Under the pieces are notes generated by a model. It searched no databases. It saw nothing but the letters and a program-made list of their open reading frames with translations, and was not told the origin of the DNA. 64,000 bases of DNA, taken from contig JAKLJP010000003.1 of the NCBI GenBank assembly GCA_023151115.1, positions 62,001 to 126,000 on the forward strand. Reading direction: 5' to 3'. Positions within the stretch are counted from its first letter, which is position 1. Each line of letters begins with the position of its first letter. Source of the DNA: Anaerolineae bacterium (lineage in GTDB: Bacteria; Chloroflexota; Anaerolineae; 4572-78; J111). Position numbers and translations under genes: made by a program. Positions 8,140-15,841 of this stretch are shown here, piece by piece.

Positions 8140-9015
8140 TTATGATGGTCTATCTATGGCCTGGCCAAAGCGTTTGCCAAACTCAACTAAAAAGCCCAGG
8201 GCGCGTTGGACATCGGGGTCTTGCAACGCCCGGAATGCGCCCATCAGGCCAATTGGCTTGGGTTCAACCTGGTTGGCCTCGTAGCTGTCCACCAACGCAT
8301 TACCGGCTTGACCGACAATACCGACTGTTTTGGGCGCAAAGACGCCGGAATTCATGAGCGCCTCAAATTCCCTGGAGGTCAGAATAGTTTCCAGCCGGAT
8401 GGCCACATCGTTCAAGGCCGGCAACATGGAGGTGATTTGCGGCAGCATGTTGACCAGTTGCGGCAGCATCGCCGCCAGTTGGGGCAAGGCCAGGGCGACA
8501 TTTTCCAGCAATTTAGGCTCGTTGGCCGGGGCCAGCCCGCGAATCTCATGCACGCCGTCGGCAACGCTGTCAATCACTGTATCGCTACGTTTGAGGAAAC
8601 CGTCAATTGAATCCAGCATAAATGAGGCCAAACCCAGGTTGTCTAAAATTTTATCAAGGGCTTCAGCGGTATCAGGGTTGTCGAGGCGGTGGGTTAATTC
8701 CAGCAGGCGAGGTAATGTTTGGGTAAGTTGGGGCAAGGCGTCTAGCAGCGGAGGTAAGGATTCGGCCATGACGCTGGCAGTCTTTTGCATATCCAGGCTG
8801 CCGGTGGGAACTGCCGCCCGCAAATCGTGAACCCCCGCCGAAACGTTATCCATAATTTCGTCGCCCCGCCGCAAAAAGCCATCCAGCGAATCAACGGTAA
8901 GGGCGATAACATCCAACTTATCCAGAATTTGCAGCAGAATTTCGGCGGTGTGGGGGTCGCTTAAACGCTGGTGCAGGCGCTCTTGAGGGGTAGCTAAGGC
9001 AACACCATTGGTCAT
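8140..9015 (-). CDS. DUF1641-family protein with internal duplication; candidate hydrogenase scaffold
   Basis: 291 residues, helical, no Cys motif. The C-terminus (about 250-288) has the DUF1641 signature IGLMGAFRALQDPDVQRALG followed by FLVEFGKRFG. The rest is two clear copies of one about 95-residue unit, 19-111 and 112-209: each has TAExxxxILDxL, a DSLDGFLRR/DSIDGFLKR segment, a GVHxxR turn and an amphipathic LPxLxxxLPxL helix. It lies directly upstream of hupS, 30 bases away, the place where mycobacterial huc operons carry hucM, whose product scaffolds the Huc oligomer and its quinone-access stalk. A similar anchoring role is inferred, not shown. ATG at 9013-9015 with a GGAGG site. Confidence 0.85.
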   Translation of the reverse strand: MTNGVALATPQERLHQRLSDPHTAEILLQILDKLDVIALTVDSLDGFLRRGDEIMDNVSAGVHDLRAAVPTGSLDMQKTASVMAESLPPLLDALPQLTQTLPRLLELTHRLDNPDTAEALDKILDNLGLASFMLDSIDGFLKRSDTVIDSVADGVHEIRGLAPANEPKLLENVALALPQLAAMLPQLVNMLPQITSMLPALNDVAIRLETILTSREFEALMNSGVFAPKTVGIVGQAGNALVDSYEANQVEPKPIGLMGAFRALQDPDVQRALGFLVEFGKRFGQAIDRPS

Positions 9016-9079
9016 TTTTCCTCCTTGAATATTTCGCCAACTTTGGCGGCAAGCAAGTGTTAAAGGGTTTAGTTGCGTT

Positions 9080-9748
9080 CTATAAGCTCTGATTCTTACG
9101 CTGATTGACCAAAAAATCGAGCCACTCTTTCATCCCCTGCCCGGTTTTGGCCGATGTTTCCAGGATAGGCGCCCCCGGACAGACTGCCTGAATATTGGCG
9201 TGGGCTTCGGTCCGATTAAATTCGGCGGCGGCGGCCAAGTCCATTTTGGTAATGATGACCACATTGGCCGAATTGAACATGGGCGGGTACTTCAGGGGCT
9301 TATCCTCCCCCTCCGTCACCGATAGCAGTACCACGCGCATGGCCTCGCCCAAATCATAGTTGGAAGGGCAAACCAGGTTGCCCACATTCTCGATAAACAG
9401 AAAATCCAGCGCAGTTAAATCCCAGCCTTCCAGGTGGCTGGCAATCATATTGGCTTCCAGGTGACACATCCCGGCGGTGACAATTTGGCGCACCGGCGCG
9501 CCGCTGCGAGCCAGCCGGCGGGCGTCGTTCTCGGTGGCTAAATCACCCACCAAGGCAGCCACCTCGTAGCCAGATTCAATCAGCATGCTGAGAGTCCGTT
9601 CCAGAAAGGTGGTTTTACCGGTACCGGGGCTGGATAATAAATTGACCCCATACACCCCGGCAGTCTCGAACCGCGCCCGCAAGTTTTGGGCCAGACGGTC
9701 GTTTTTATTCAGAATACCCTGATGAAGGTCCAATGTGCGAGAAGTCAC
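9080..9748 (-). CDS. hypB: Hydrogenase nickel incorporation GTPase HypB
   Basis: 222-residue GTPase that drives nickel transfer to the hydrogenase large subunit together with HypA. The P-loop is SSPGTGKTT, followed by GDLATENDA, CHLEANM, ENVGNLVCPSNYDLGE and TKMDL, the usual HypB/UreG-type set; the Cys/His pair in CHL binds metal. There is no N-terminal histidine-rich stretch, so no nickel storage is expected. The GTG at 9746-9748 overlaps the hypA stop (GTGA); a longer frame exists but would lie inside hypA and is not family-like. Confidence 0.95.
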   Translation of the reverse strand: MTSRTLDLHQGILNKNDRLAQNLRARFETAGVYGVNLLSSPGTGKTTFLERTLSMLIESGYEVAALVGDLATENDARRLARSGAPVRQIVTAGMCHLEANMIASHLEGWDLTALDFLFIENVGNLVCPSNYDLGEAMRVVLLSVTEGEDKPLKYPPMFNSANVVIITKMDLAAAAEFNRTEAHANIQAVCPGAPILETSAKTGQGMKEWLDFLVNQRKNQSL

Positions 9749-10092
9749 TCGGAATACTCCAAAGAGACGATTTCCAACTCTTTGCCCTGCACAATCCGGC
9801 TGCTCGGCTGGTTGCATTTGGGGCAGCGAAACTGCTGGATGCCGGGCAACTGGCTTTCAACTTCACACTGCGGGCAATACACGATGACCGGCAGTTCTTC
9901 GATTTCCAGGCGCGACCCGGCCAGGATGGTGTTTTCAATCACCACATCGTAACTGAACAAGAGAGCCTCTTTAACCACGCCGGATAGCGCGCCCAGGCGT
10001 AAGCGGACAGCCTCAACTTTTTTGGCATTGACTTCCAGGGCGGCCTGGCTGGCAATTTCAACCAGGCTATGGGCGATGGATAATTCATGCAT
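9745..10092 (-). CDS. hypA: Hydrogenase nickel chaperone HypA
   Basis: 115 residues from the ATG at 10090-10092. The start is fixed by the conserved MHE, since the amino group and His2 bind nickel; a GTG 33 bases upstream would add residues not found in the family. Two CxxC pairs (CPQC and CPKC, C-terminal half) form the zinc site. First gene of the hydrogenase operon, overlapping hypB by four bases. No clear Shine-Dalgarno sequence precedes it. The promoter at 10169-10197 would give a leader of about 70 bases. Confidence 0.95.
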   Translation of the reverse strand: MHELSIAHSLVEIASQAALEVNAKKVEAVRLRLGALSGVVKEALLFSYDVVIENTILAGSRLEIEELPVIVYCPQCEVESQLPGIQQFRCPKCNQPSSRIVQGKELEIVSLEYSE

Positions 10093-10168
10093 CGGCAGAG
10101 TTTGCGCTACCACTAACCGAATCACTGATTTATGGAGCTGTAGTTTGGTAGGGGAGCTTGATTTTCAG

Positions 10169-10197
10169 ATTATAGGGGCAGAACAGAGGATTTTCAA
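10169..10197 (-). promoter_or_regulatory. Sigma-70-type promoter of the hydrogenase operon
   Basis: On the minus strand: TTGAAA, 17 bases, TATAAT. Both hexamers match or nearly match consensus with ideal spacing, and transcription would start about 70 bases before hypA. No operator palindrome was seen close by. Confidence 0.75.
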
Positions 10198-10306
10198 TAG
10201 CAGAAAATATGTATTTTTTAACCCCGGTTATATCCAAATAGCAACTTGGGTTATTAGCCTCTTGTCCCAAACTGATGCGAAGCGCGTGGGGGCAAGAGGA
10301 ATCGTG

Positions 10307-10354
10307 GGAACTCGTAGGAACTCATGGAACTCAGCAGTAGTTCCTACGAGTTCC
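10307..10354. terminator. Perfect hairpin after the response regulator; tandem-word type
   Basis: Arms GGAACTCGTAGGAACT and AGTTCCTACGAGTTCC are perfectly complementary (16 bp) and made of the repeated word GGAACTC; more copies of the word follow on the right (to about 10373). It lies 26 bases beyond the stop of the response regulator gene and before the hydrogenase promoter. It may end transcription of the two-component pair, although no U-run follows on the minus strand; it also fits the dispersed hairpin class. Confidence 0.6.
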
Positions 10355-10379
10355 GATGAGTTCCCTCAGTTCCTATTTT

Positions 10380-11048
10380 CTAAGGAGGGGTTAGCGAATC
10401 GGGCGGGTGTTTGAGGATAATCAGACCGCGTTTCACGGCCAGGCGAACCAGTTCCATCTGGTTGCGGACGCCCATTTTTTGCAGGATATTGGCCCGGTGG
10501 CGGTTGGCCGTGTGCGGGCTGATGGACATAATCTCGGCAATTTCGGTTGTCGTGTGGCCTTCGGCGATGAGTTGCAGAACTTCATGTTCACGGGAGGTCA
10601 AAGGTGAAGCGATTGGCTCCATCTGTGGGTCTATTTGGGTCAAATCAATACCGGCGCTGACAAAGCGCTGGCCGTTGCCAATAGCCGCCAAGGCTTCGAA
10701 CAGCTCATCGTCCATAGAATGTTTGAGAATGTAACCGTTGACGCCATCCTGCAAAGCCTGGGTCACAAACTCTTGATCGTCGTACATGGACAGGACCAGG
10801 ATTTTTAGTTTGGGATGTTTGTGGCGCAGGCGGCGAACGGTTTCCAGACCGTTGAGGCGAGGCATAGACAGGTCGAGGATCATAATTTGAGCCGAGGTTT
10901 GATCGGCGCACTGTAGGGCTTCTTCGCCGTTTTGGGCCTCGCAGACCACCTGATAGTTGCCCTCCATTTGCAGTAGGGCGGCCAGGCCGCGCCGCACAAT
11001 ATTGTGGTCATCGGCCAAAATAACGGTGATTGGATTGCCCCTGCCCAT
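10380..11048 (-). CDS. NarL/FixJ-family response regulator
   Basis: 222 residues. Receiver domain about 8-125 with acidic pair DD (about 14-15), phospho-acceptor Asp in ILDLSMPRLNG and conserved Lys in YILKHS. LuxR-type helix-turn-helix at about 148-210 (LTSREHEVLQLIAEGHTTTE...). It starts 3 bases after the sensor kinase gene 11052-12827, so the two form a cognate pair. They lie between the hydrogenase operon and the electron-transfer operon, both read in the same direction, and may regulate either; nothing in the sequence proves this. Confidence 0.92.
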   Translation of the reverse strand: MGRGNPITVILADDHNIVRRGLAALLQMEGNYQVVCEAQNGEEALQCADQTSAQIMILDLSMPRLNGLETVRRLRHKHPKLKILVLSMYDDQEFVTQALQDGVNGYILKHSMDDELFEALAAIGNGQRFVSAGIDLTQIDPQMEPIASPLTSREHEVLQLIAEGHTTTEIAEIMSISPHTANRHRANILQKMGVRNQMELVRLAVKRGLIILKHPPDSLTPP

Positions 11049-11051
11049 CGG

Positions 11052-12827
11052 CTACTCCTCCCGACTCCCGACCGAAGACCGCTCTTTCACATCAGCCCCA
11101 CTGGTATCTGGCGGCAGCGGAATCGTCGCTATAATCGTTGTCCCCCCGCCGGGCGTCGCTTCAACGGTGAATGTGCCGGCCACCATGATAACTCTTTCCC
11201 TCATTCCCAGCAAACCCAAACCGGTCTGAGATATTTCTTTAGGGTCAAATCCCCGGCCATCATCCCGCACCGACAAATGCACCTGCCGGTCGGCGGTGGT
11301 CAGATTAATCCACACCTGGCGCGCCTGGGCGTGACGTAGAACGTTGGTCAAGGCCTCTTGCACCAGCCGATAACAAACAGTCTCGACTTCCTGGGGCAAG
11401 CGCCGGGTCAGATTGCCCGTTTCAAAGTGGAACAGCAAATCCGCCCGTTCCTGAAAGTCGCTGATACAACGGTTCAAGGCGACTTCCAGGCCCAACTCAT
11501 CCAAAATGGGCGGGCGGAGGGTTTGCGCAATCTCTTTCAGGCGAGTCGTGGCTTCGTTCACCTGGCGGCGGAGGCGGTCTACTTCTTCGCGCAGGCTGGG
11601 AATTTCGGGCGGGATTTTGCGGGCCAGTACTTGCAAGCCAAATTTAATCCCAATGAGGGCCTGCCCGGCTTCGTCGTGCAGTTCGCGGGCGATGCGCCGG
11701 CGTTCCTCTTCCAGCAGGGTCAGGTGTTGGGCGGCCAGCGCCTGCATCTGGCCGCGCTGGATTTTCAGTTCTTCCAGTAGGCGGGCGTTATAAATGGCAA
11801 TGGCGCTGGAATTGGTCAAAGACTCCAGAAAGTTAGCGTCGGACCAGGTGAACGGCTCGCGTCCGCCCCCCTTGTTATGCAGTTCGACAAAGCCCAGCAC
11901 CTCTTCACGGGCATCCATAATGGGGACACACAGGGCATTTTTTACCCCAAAGGCGGCCAGCATGTCCCTATGAGCCAGTTTGTCACTACCGTAATCATTG
12001 GTCAGATAGGGACACTGGTTGATAAAAACCCAGCCGGGTGTGCCGGCCTCTTCAAGAGGCGACCAATGCGCCTCAAATTCGTGCCAGCCGCCGGCCCGCC
12101 AGTAACCCTGAGTTACAATGCCCGTTTCCGTCACCAGGCCGGTGATTCCGGCATCCGCGCCCAGAAATCCGGCGGCGTGTTCGACCAACTGGCGGGTCAA
12201 CGCTGCCGGCTCCAGCCGCTTATTCAAACTGGCGCTGAAGGTCAGCAGGCTTTCAAACGAGGTAATCCAGCGCTCCATCTGGTCGAACAGTTGGGCCCGT
12301 TCCAGGCCCGGCGCAGACTGGAGGGCGATAGTTTGGACCAGGGTGACATCTTTTTCGGTAAAAGGCAAGCTGTGGTGGGGCCGGTGGGCTTCAATCACGC
12401 CGAGGGCAAATCCCTGGTGATTAAGGATAGGGACCGCCAATACTGACCGGTCCAGGGGCGCAGCGCTGCCGGGGGTATTTGAGCCTAAATAGGGCCGTTT
12501 GTAAATCAAAACCCAGCCGGCCACGCCCTCGCCGGGCTGAAAGCGCAGATTGACCGGCTGGATGCGGCCATTTTGGGCCACTTGGTCAAACACAACCGCG
12601 TCATTAGCCACCGTCCCGACCATGACCTGTTCGGCTTTCAGCAGTTCGGCCAGGTGTTCGGCCAATTGGCGGGTCAGTTCAACCCGGTTCGGCTCATCCA
12701 CAATGGTCCGGGCCACCGTCCGCAGCAGGGCCATCTGGCGGACCAAATCCTGGTTCTCGCGCCGCAGCCGCTCATTTTCACGGTGAAGGTGATTGAATTG
12801 TTCCTGGGCAGAGGGTGGTTCGCTCAT
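11052..12827 (-). CDS. Soluble GAF-domain sensor histidine kinase (NarX/DegS type)
   Basis: 591 residues, no membrane segment. A short coiled coil (about 8-30) is followed by two GAF domains (about 47-185 and 200-355), then a HisKA_3 dimerisation domain with the phospho-acceptor motif RRIARELHDEAGQ (about 380-393), then an HATPase domain with DDGRGFDP and GLGLLGMRER. GAF domains bind small ligands or haem, so this is a cytoplasmic sensor of an internal signal. Its partner is the NarL-type regulator directly downstream. A promoter is seen at 12858-12886. Confidence 0.93.
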   Translation of the reverse strand: MSEPPSAQEQFNHLHRENERLRRENQDLVRQMALLRTVARTIVDEPNRVELTRQLAEHLAELLKAEQVMVGTVANDAVVFDQVAQNGRIQPVNLRFQPGEGVAGWVLIYKRPYLGSNTPGSAAPLDRSVLAVPILNHQGFALGVIEAHRPHHSLPFTEKDVTLVQTIALQSAPGLERAQLFDQMERWITSFESLLTFSASLNKRLEPAALTRQLVEHAAGFLGADAGITGLVTETGIVTQGYWRAGGWHEFEAHWSPLEEAGTPGWVFINQCPYLTNDYGSDKLAHRDMLAAFGVKNALCVPIMDAREEVLGFVELHNKGGGREPFTWSDANFLESLTNSSAIAIYNARLLEELKIQRGQMQALAAQHLTLLEEERRRIARELHDEAGQALIGIKFGLQVLARKIPPEIPSLREEVDRLRRQVNEATTRLKEIAQTLRPPILDELGLEVALNRCISDFQERADLLFHFETGNLTRRLPQEVETVCYRLVQEALTNVLRHAQARQVWINLTTADRQVHLSVRDDGRGFDPKEISQTGLGLLGMRERVIMVAGTFTVEATPGGGTTIIATIPLPPDTSGADVKERSSVGSREE

Positions 12828-12857
12828 GCAGTTTCGGCCGGATCAAGAGATGCGCTC

Positions 12858-12886
12858 ATTTTAGTCCATCCGGCTGAAAGTGCCAA
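12858..12886 (-). promoter_or_regulatory. Candidate promoter of the two-component pair
   Basis: On the minus strand: TTGGCA, 17 bases, TAAAAT, ending about 30 bases before the sensor kinase start. Confidence 0.55.
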
Positions 12887-13035
12887 GCATAGAGAATAAA
12901 AGGGGAGTATTTCACTTTGGAGCGACTTTTTCTTTGTCGGGTCCGGGTACATTTTTGCGCCGGACATGATCAGGATTTCGGGTTTTTCGTTTGGCCATCC
13001 CTTTAACGTAACGTTATTTTCTTGAACGGTCTCAA

Positions 13036-13083
13036 AGATTTCTCGGCTTTCAGCCTCGAAATGACATGAGGGCTGAGCAGTTA
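13036..13083. repeat. Right half of palindromic element, family A
   Basis: The segment AGATTTCTCGGCTTTCAGCC, then TCGAAATGACATGAGGGCTG and AGCAGTTA, matches the right half of the 114-bp element at 20812-20925. The left half is absent, so this is a truncated copy. It lies in the 266-base gap between the sensor kinase and the next gene; nothing else was recognised there. Confidence 0.75.
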
Positions 13084-13093
13084 GATTTCTCTA

Positions 13094-13402
13094 TTAGACC
13101 TCTTCACCCGGCCGGCCTTCGCAGGGGATACCATCCCAGTCAACAGCGGCAAACCGCATCAGCCGGTAAACCTCGTCTTGCAGCGCCACCTCCGGGTCGG
13201 TTACCCCTAATTCGGCGTAGCGTTTGAGGTGATCGCTTAGCCGGGCGGCCACAGCTTCGGCAAAGGGCCGAAATGCGCCCATTGTATCGGCCTCAATCAG
13301 CCGGGCCAGGTGAACGCTGGCGCACGGATCGCCCTGTTCCAGGTAAGCAGCCATTATTTTGGCCTCTTGTTCTAAATTGATTTTTATGCCTTCCATAAAC
13401 AT
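13094..13402 (-). CDS. Hypothetical protein downstream of nfnB
   Basis: 102 residues, helical and acidic, with two Cys (DPCASV and IPCEG) not arranged as a cluster site. The first ATG (13400-13402) is preceded by AAGGA at suitable distance; a second ATG two codons on is also possible. It follows nfnB by 49 bases in the same direction and may be the last gene of the Nuo/Nfn operon. I do not recognise the family. Confidence 0.65.
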   Translation of the reverse strand: MFMEGIKINLEQEAKIMAAYLEQGDPCASVHLARLIEADTMGAFRPFAEAVAARLSDHLKRYAELGVTDPEVALQDEVYRLMRFAAVDWDGIPCEGRPGEEV

Positions 13403-13451
13403 GGTTTATCAATCCTTTCTAACCCATCCACAAGTAAATAACCTTATCCTC

Positions 13452-14852
13452 TCACCATTCCCCCGTTTCCAAATATGCATTAATCGCGCGGGCTGCGATT
13501 TTGCCCTGGCCCATCGCCAAGATAACCGTTGCTCCACCCGTAGCCACATCGCCGCCGGCAAAGACGCCTCGTTTTGAAGTTTTCATCGTGGCCGAGTCGA
13601 CCTTAATAACATCGCCTCGACCTGTTTCCAACCCCACCGTGGTTTTAGGAATCAAGGGATTGGGGCTTTGCCCAATGGCAATAACCACAATATCCGCCGG
13701 AATACGGAAATTGGAGTCCGGCACGGGCACAGGCCGCCGCCGGCCCGAAGCATCAGGGTCGCCCAACTCGTTGCGTAAGCATTCGATCTCCTTGACCCAG
13801 CCGTTGCTGTCGCTGCGCAGAGCCACCGGAGTGACCAGCAAGTTAAGTTGAACCCCCTCTTGAATGGCATGGTGAATCTCTTCCTCGCGGCAGGGCATCT
13901 CTTCCCGTGAGCGCCGATACACAATCAGCGACTCCTCAGCGCCCAGACGCAGGGCCGTGCGGGCAGCGTCCATGGCCACATTGCCGCCGCCGATGGTCGC
14001 CACCCGCCGGCCCTGGGCAATCGGGGTATCATATTCAGGAAAGCGGTAGGCTTTCATCAAATTGGCGCGGGTCAGATATTCGTTAGCCGAGTAGACCCCG
14101 TTCAAATTTTCGCCGGGGATATTCAAAAACCAGGGCAGTCCGGCCCCGGTGCCCAAAAACACGGCGTCGAACTCCTCCAGCAGCTCATCCACGGTGGCCG
14201 CTGTGCCAACCACAAAATCCTTGACCAGTTTGACCCCCATGTGGCAAATATACTCCACCTCGCGCCGGACAATGGCTTTGGGTAATCGAAATTCGGGGAT
14301 ACCGTACACCAGCACCCCCCCGGCTTCGTGCAGGGCTTCAAAAATGGTCACATGGTGGCCCTGTTTGGCCAGGTCGGCGGCGACGGTCAGACCTGCCGGC
14401 CCGGAACCGACAACCGCCACTTTTTTGCCGGTGGGTGGGGGCAGTTCGGGAATCTCCGGCGGTCCCTGGGCGGCTTCCCAATCGGCCACAAAGCGTTCGA
14501 GCCGGCCAATTGAAACCGCTTCATATTTTTTGCACAGGGCGCAACTGCCCTCGCACTGTGACTCTTGCGGGCAGACCCGGCCGGTCACCGCCGGCAGGGC
14601 GTTGGTCTCTTTGATTAAATTGATCGCCCCCCGAAAATCACCTTCGGCCACCAGGGCCAGGAAACCGGGAATATTAATCCCCACCGGACAGCCGCTCATA
14701 CAGCCGGGCCGCTTGCACATCAAGCAGCGTTGGGCTTCGGCGATGGCCTGTTCAGCGGTGTAACCAAACGCAACCTCGTCGTAATTTTTGATGCGCTCCG
14801 CCGGCGCTTGTTCCGGCATTGGTGTTTTATGTGGAATAATTTGTTTGGGCAT
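13452..14852 (-). CDS. nfnB: NfnB/GltD-like NADPH-binding large subunit
   Basis: 466 residues of the glutamate synthase small-subunit family. An N-terminal domain (about 35-115) carries Cys motifs for two [4Fe-4S] clusters (CLMCKRPGCMSGCP and CPQESQCEGSCALC). Two Rossmann units follow: FAD site GSGPAGLTVAADL and NADPH site GGGNVAMDAARTA; the C-terminus has GVFAGGDVATGG. With NfnA it forms NADH-dependent ferredoxin:NADP+ oxidoreductase, which couples electron flow between NADPH, NAD+ and ferredoxin by flavin bifurcation. The paired nfnA just upstream makes this the better call than a glutamate synthase or dihydropyrimidine dehydrogenase subunit. Confidence 0.9.
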   Translation of the reverse strand: MPKQIIPHKTPMPEQAPAERIKNYDEVAFGYTAEQAIAEAQRCLMCKRPGCMSGCPVGINIPGFLALVAEGDFRGAINLIKETNALPAVTGRVCPQESQCEGSCALCKKYEAVSIGRLERFVADWEAAQGPPEIPELPPPTGKKVAVVGSGPAGLTVAADLAKQGHHVTIFEALHEAGGVLVYGIPEFRLPKAIVRREVEYICHMGVKLVKDFVVGTAATVDELLEEFDAVFLGTGAGLPWFLNIPGENLNGVYSANEYLTRANLMKAYRFPEYDTPIAQGRRVATIGGGNVAMDAARTALRLGAEESLIVYRRSREEMPCREEEIHHAIQEGVQLNLLVTPVALRSDSNGWVKEIECLRNELGDPDASGRRRPVPVPDSNFRIPADIVVIAIGQSPNPLIPKTTVGLETGRGDVIKVDSATMKTSKRGVFAGGDVATGGATVILAMGQGKIAARAINAYLETGEW

Positions 14853-14873
14853 ACGCGCTTACACCTTCAATCC

Positions 14874-14964
14874 GATTTACGATTTACGATTTACAATTTA
14901 CAATTTACGATTGGAAGGGCTAAACCTCAGCCTAATCGTAAATCGTAAATCTAAAATCGTAAAT
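14874..14964. repeat. Tandem-word hairpin (GATTTACG type) between nfnA and nfnB
   Basis: Left arm repeats GATTTAC or AATTTAC five times; right arm repeats AATCGTA/GTAAATC three to four times in inverse orientation; the loop is about 25 bases. It fills the whole gap between the nfnA stop and the nfnB start region. Confidence 0.85.
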
Positions 14965-14968
14965 AGTT

Positions 14969-15841
14969 TTACTTTTCCGCTGACTCGGTTTCCGGCCCCA
15001 GGTAGGCCTTGCGCCGGGCCAGCAGCAGTTCCCAATCCACCTCGTGGGCATCAAAATCGGGGCCGTCCACACAGGCAAAGCGCGTTTTCCCGCCGACCGC
15101 TACCCGGCACGCCCCGCACATGCCCGTGCCGTCAATCATAATCGGATTCAGGCTAACAATCGTTTTGACTTCAAAGGGCCGGGTTGTCTCTGACATTTGA
15201 TACATCATAAAGGTGCAGCCCAGGGCAATCACCCGGTCCAGCGATTCCCCGGCGGCCAGCATGCGCTCCACCCTATTGGGATAACCCTCTTTTTCACCCA
15301 GCGAACCATCCCGCGTGGCAATTAACACTTCATCGCTCACCGCCGTCAGCCGGTCGAGCCAATAGAGCAAAAATTTACTGCGCCCTTCGATAAAGGAAAT
15401 AACGCGGTTGCCTTTTTCCTTCAAGGCGCGGGCCACCGGGTAGATACTGCCGATGCCGTAACAGCCACCGGCGCACAACACCGTGCCCCACTGCTCTATT
15501 TCCAACGCCCGGCCCAGCGGCCCGACAAAGGTCGGCAGCACCTGGCCCGGCTTGAGCTTGCCCAATTTGTAGGTAGATGTGCCCACCTGCATAAACACAC
15601 AACTGACCAGCCCCGCTTCCCGGTCCCAATCGGCCACGGTCAAGGGAATCCGCTCGCCATGCTCGTCGGCCCTGACAATCACAAATTGGCCGGGCTGAAT
15701 TTTAGCCGCTACCGCCGGGGCGTGGACCGTCAGCAGTTGCAAATTGGGTACCAGCGGCTCGCGCTTGACCACTGTTGCCGGCTGGGGTTCAAACAAATCG
15801 TGACCGGCTGATTTTGCTGGGGTTCTATTTATCGTTGTCAT
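14969..15841 (-). CDS. nfnA: NfnA/sulfide dehydrogenase-like FAD-NAD-[2Fe-2S] subunit
   Basis: 290 residues of the ferredoxin-NADP reductase superfamily: flavin-binding barrel (about 15-110; RIPLTVADWD), nucleotide-binding domain (about 115-235; CAGGCYGIGSIYPVARAL), and a C-terminal [2Fe-2S] motif MCGACRV ... FACVDGPDFDAH. This is the layout of NfnA, the NAD(H)-binding subunit of electron-bifurcating Nfn. It overlaps the preceding NuoG-like gene by 17 bases, so both are made together. A stand-alone dihydroorotate dehydrogenase electron-transfer role is unlikely given nfnB next to it. Confidence 0.9.
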   Translation of the reverse strand: MTTINRTPAKSAGHDLFEPQPATVVKREPLVPNLQLLTVHAPAVAAKIQPGQFVIVRADEHGERIPLTVADWDREAGLVSCVFMQVGTSTYKLGKLKPGQVLPTFVGPLGRALEIEQWGTVLCAGGCYGIGSIYPVARALKEKGNRVISFIEGRSKFLLYWLDRLTAVSDEVLIATRDGSLGEKEGYPNRVERMLAAGESLDRVIALGCTFMMYQMSETTRPFEVKTIVSLNPIMIDGTGMCGACRVAVGGKTRFACVDGPDFDAHEVDWELLLARRKAYLGPETESAEK

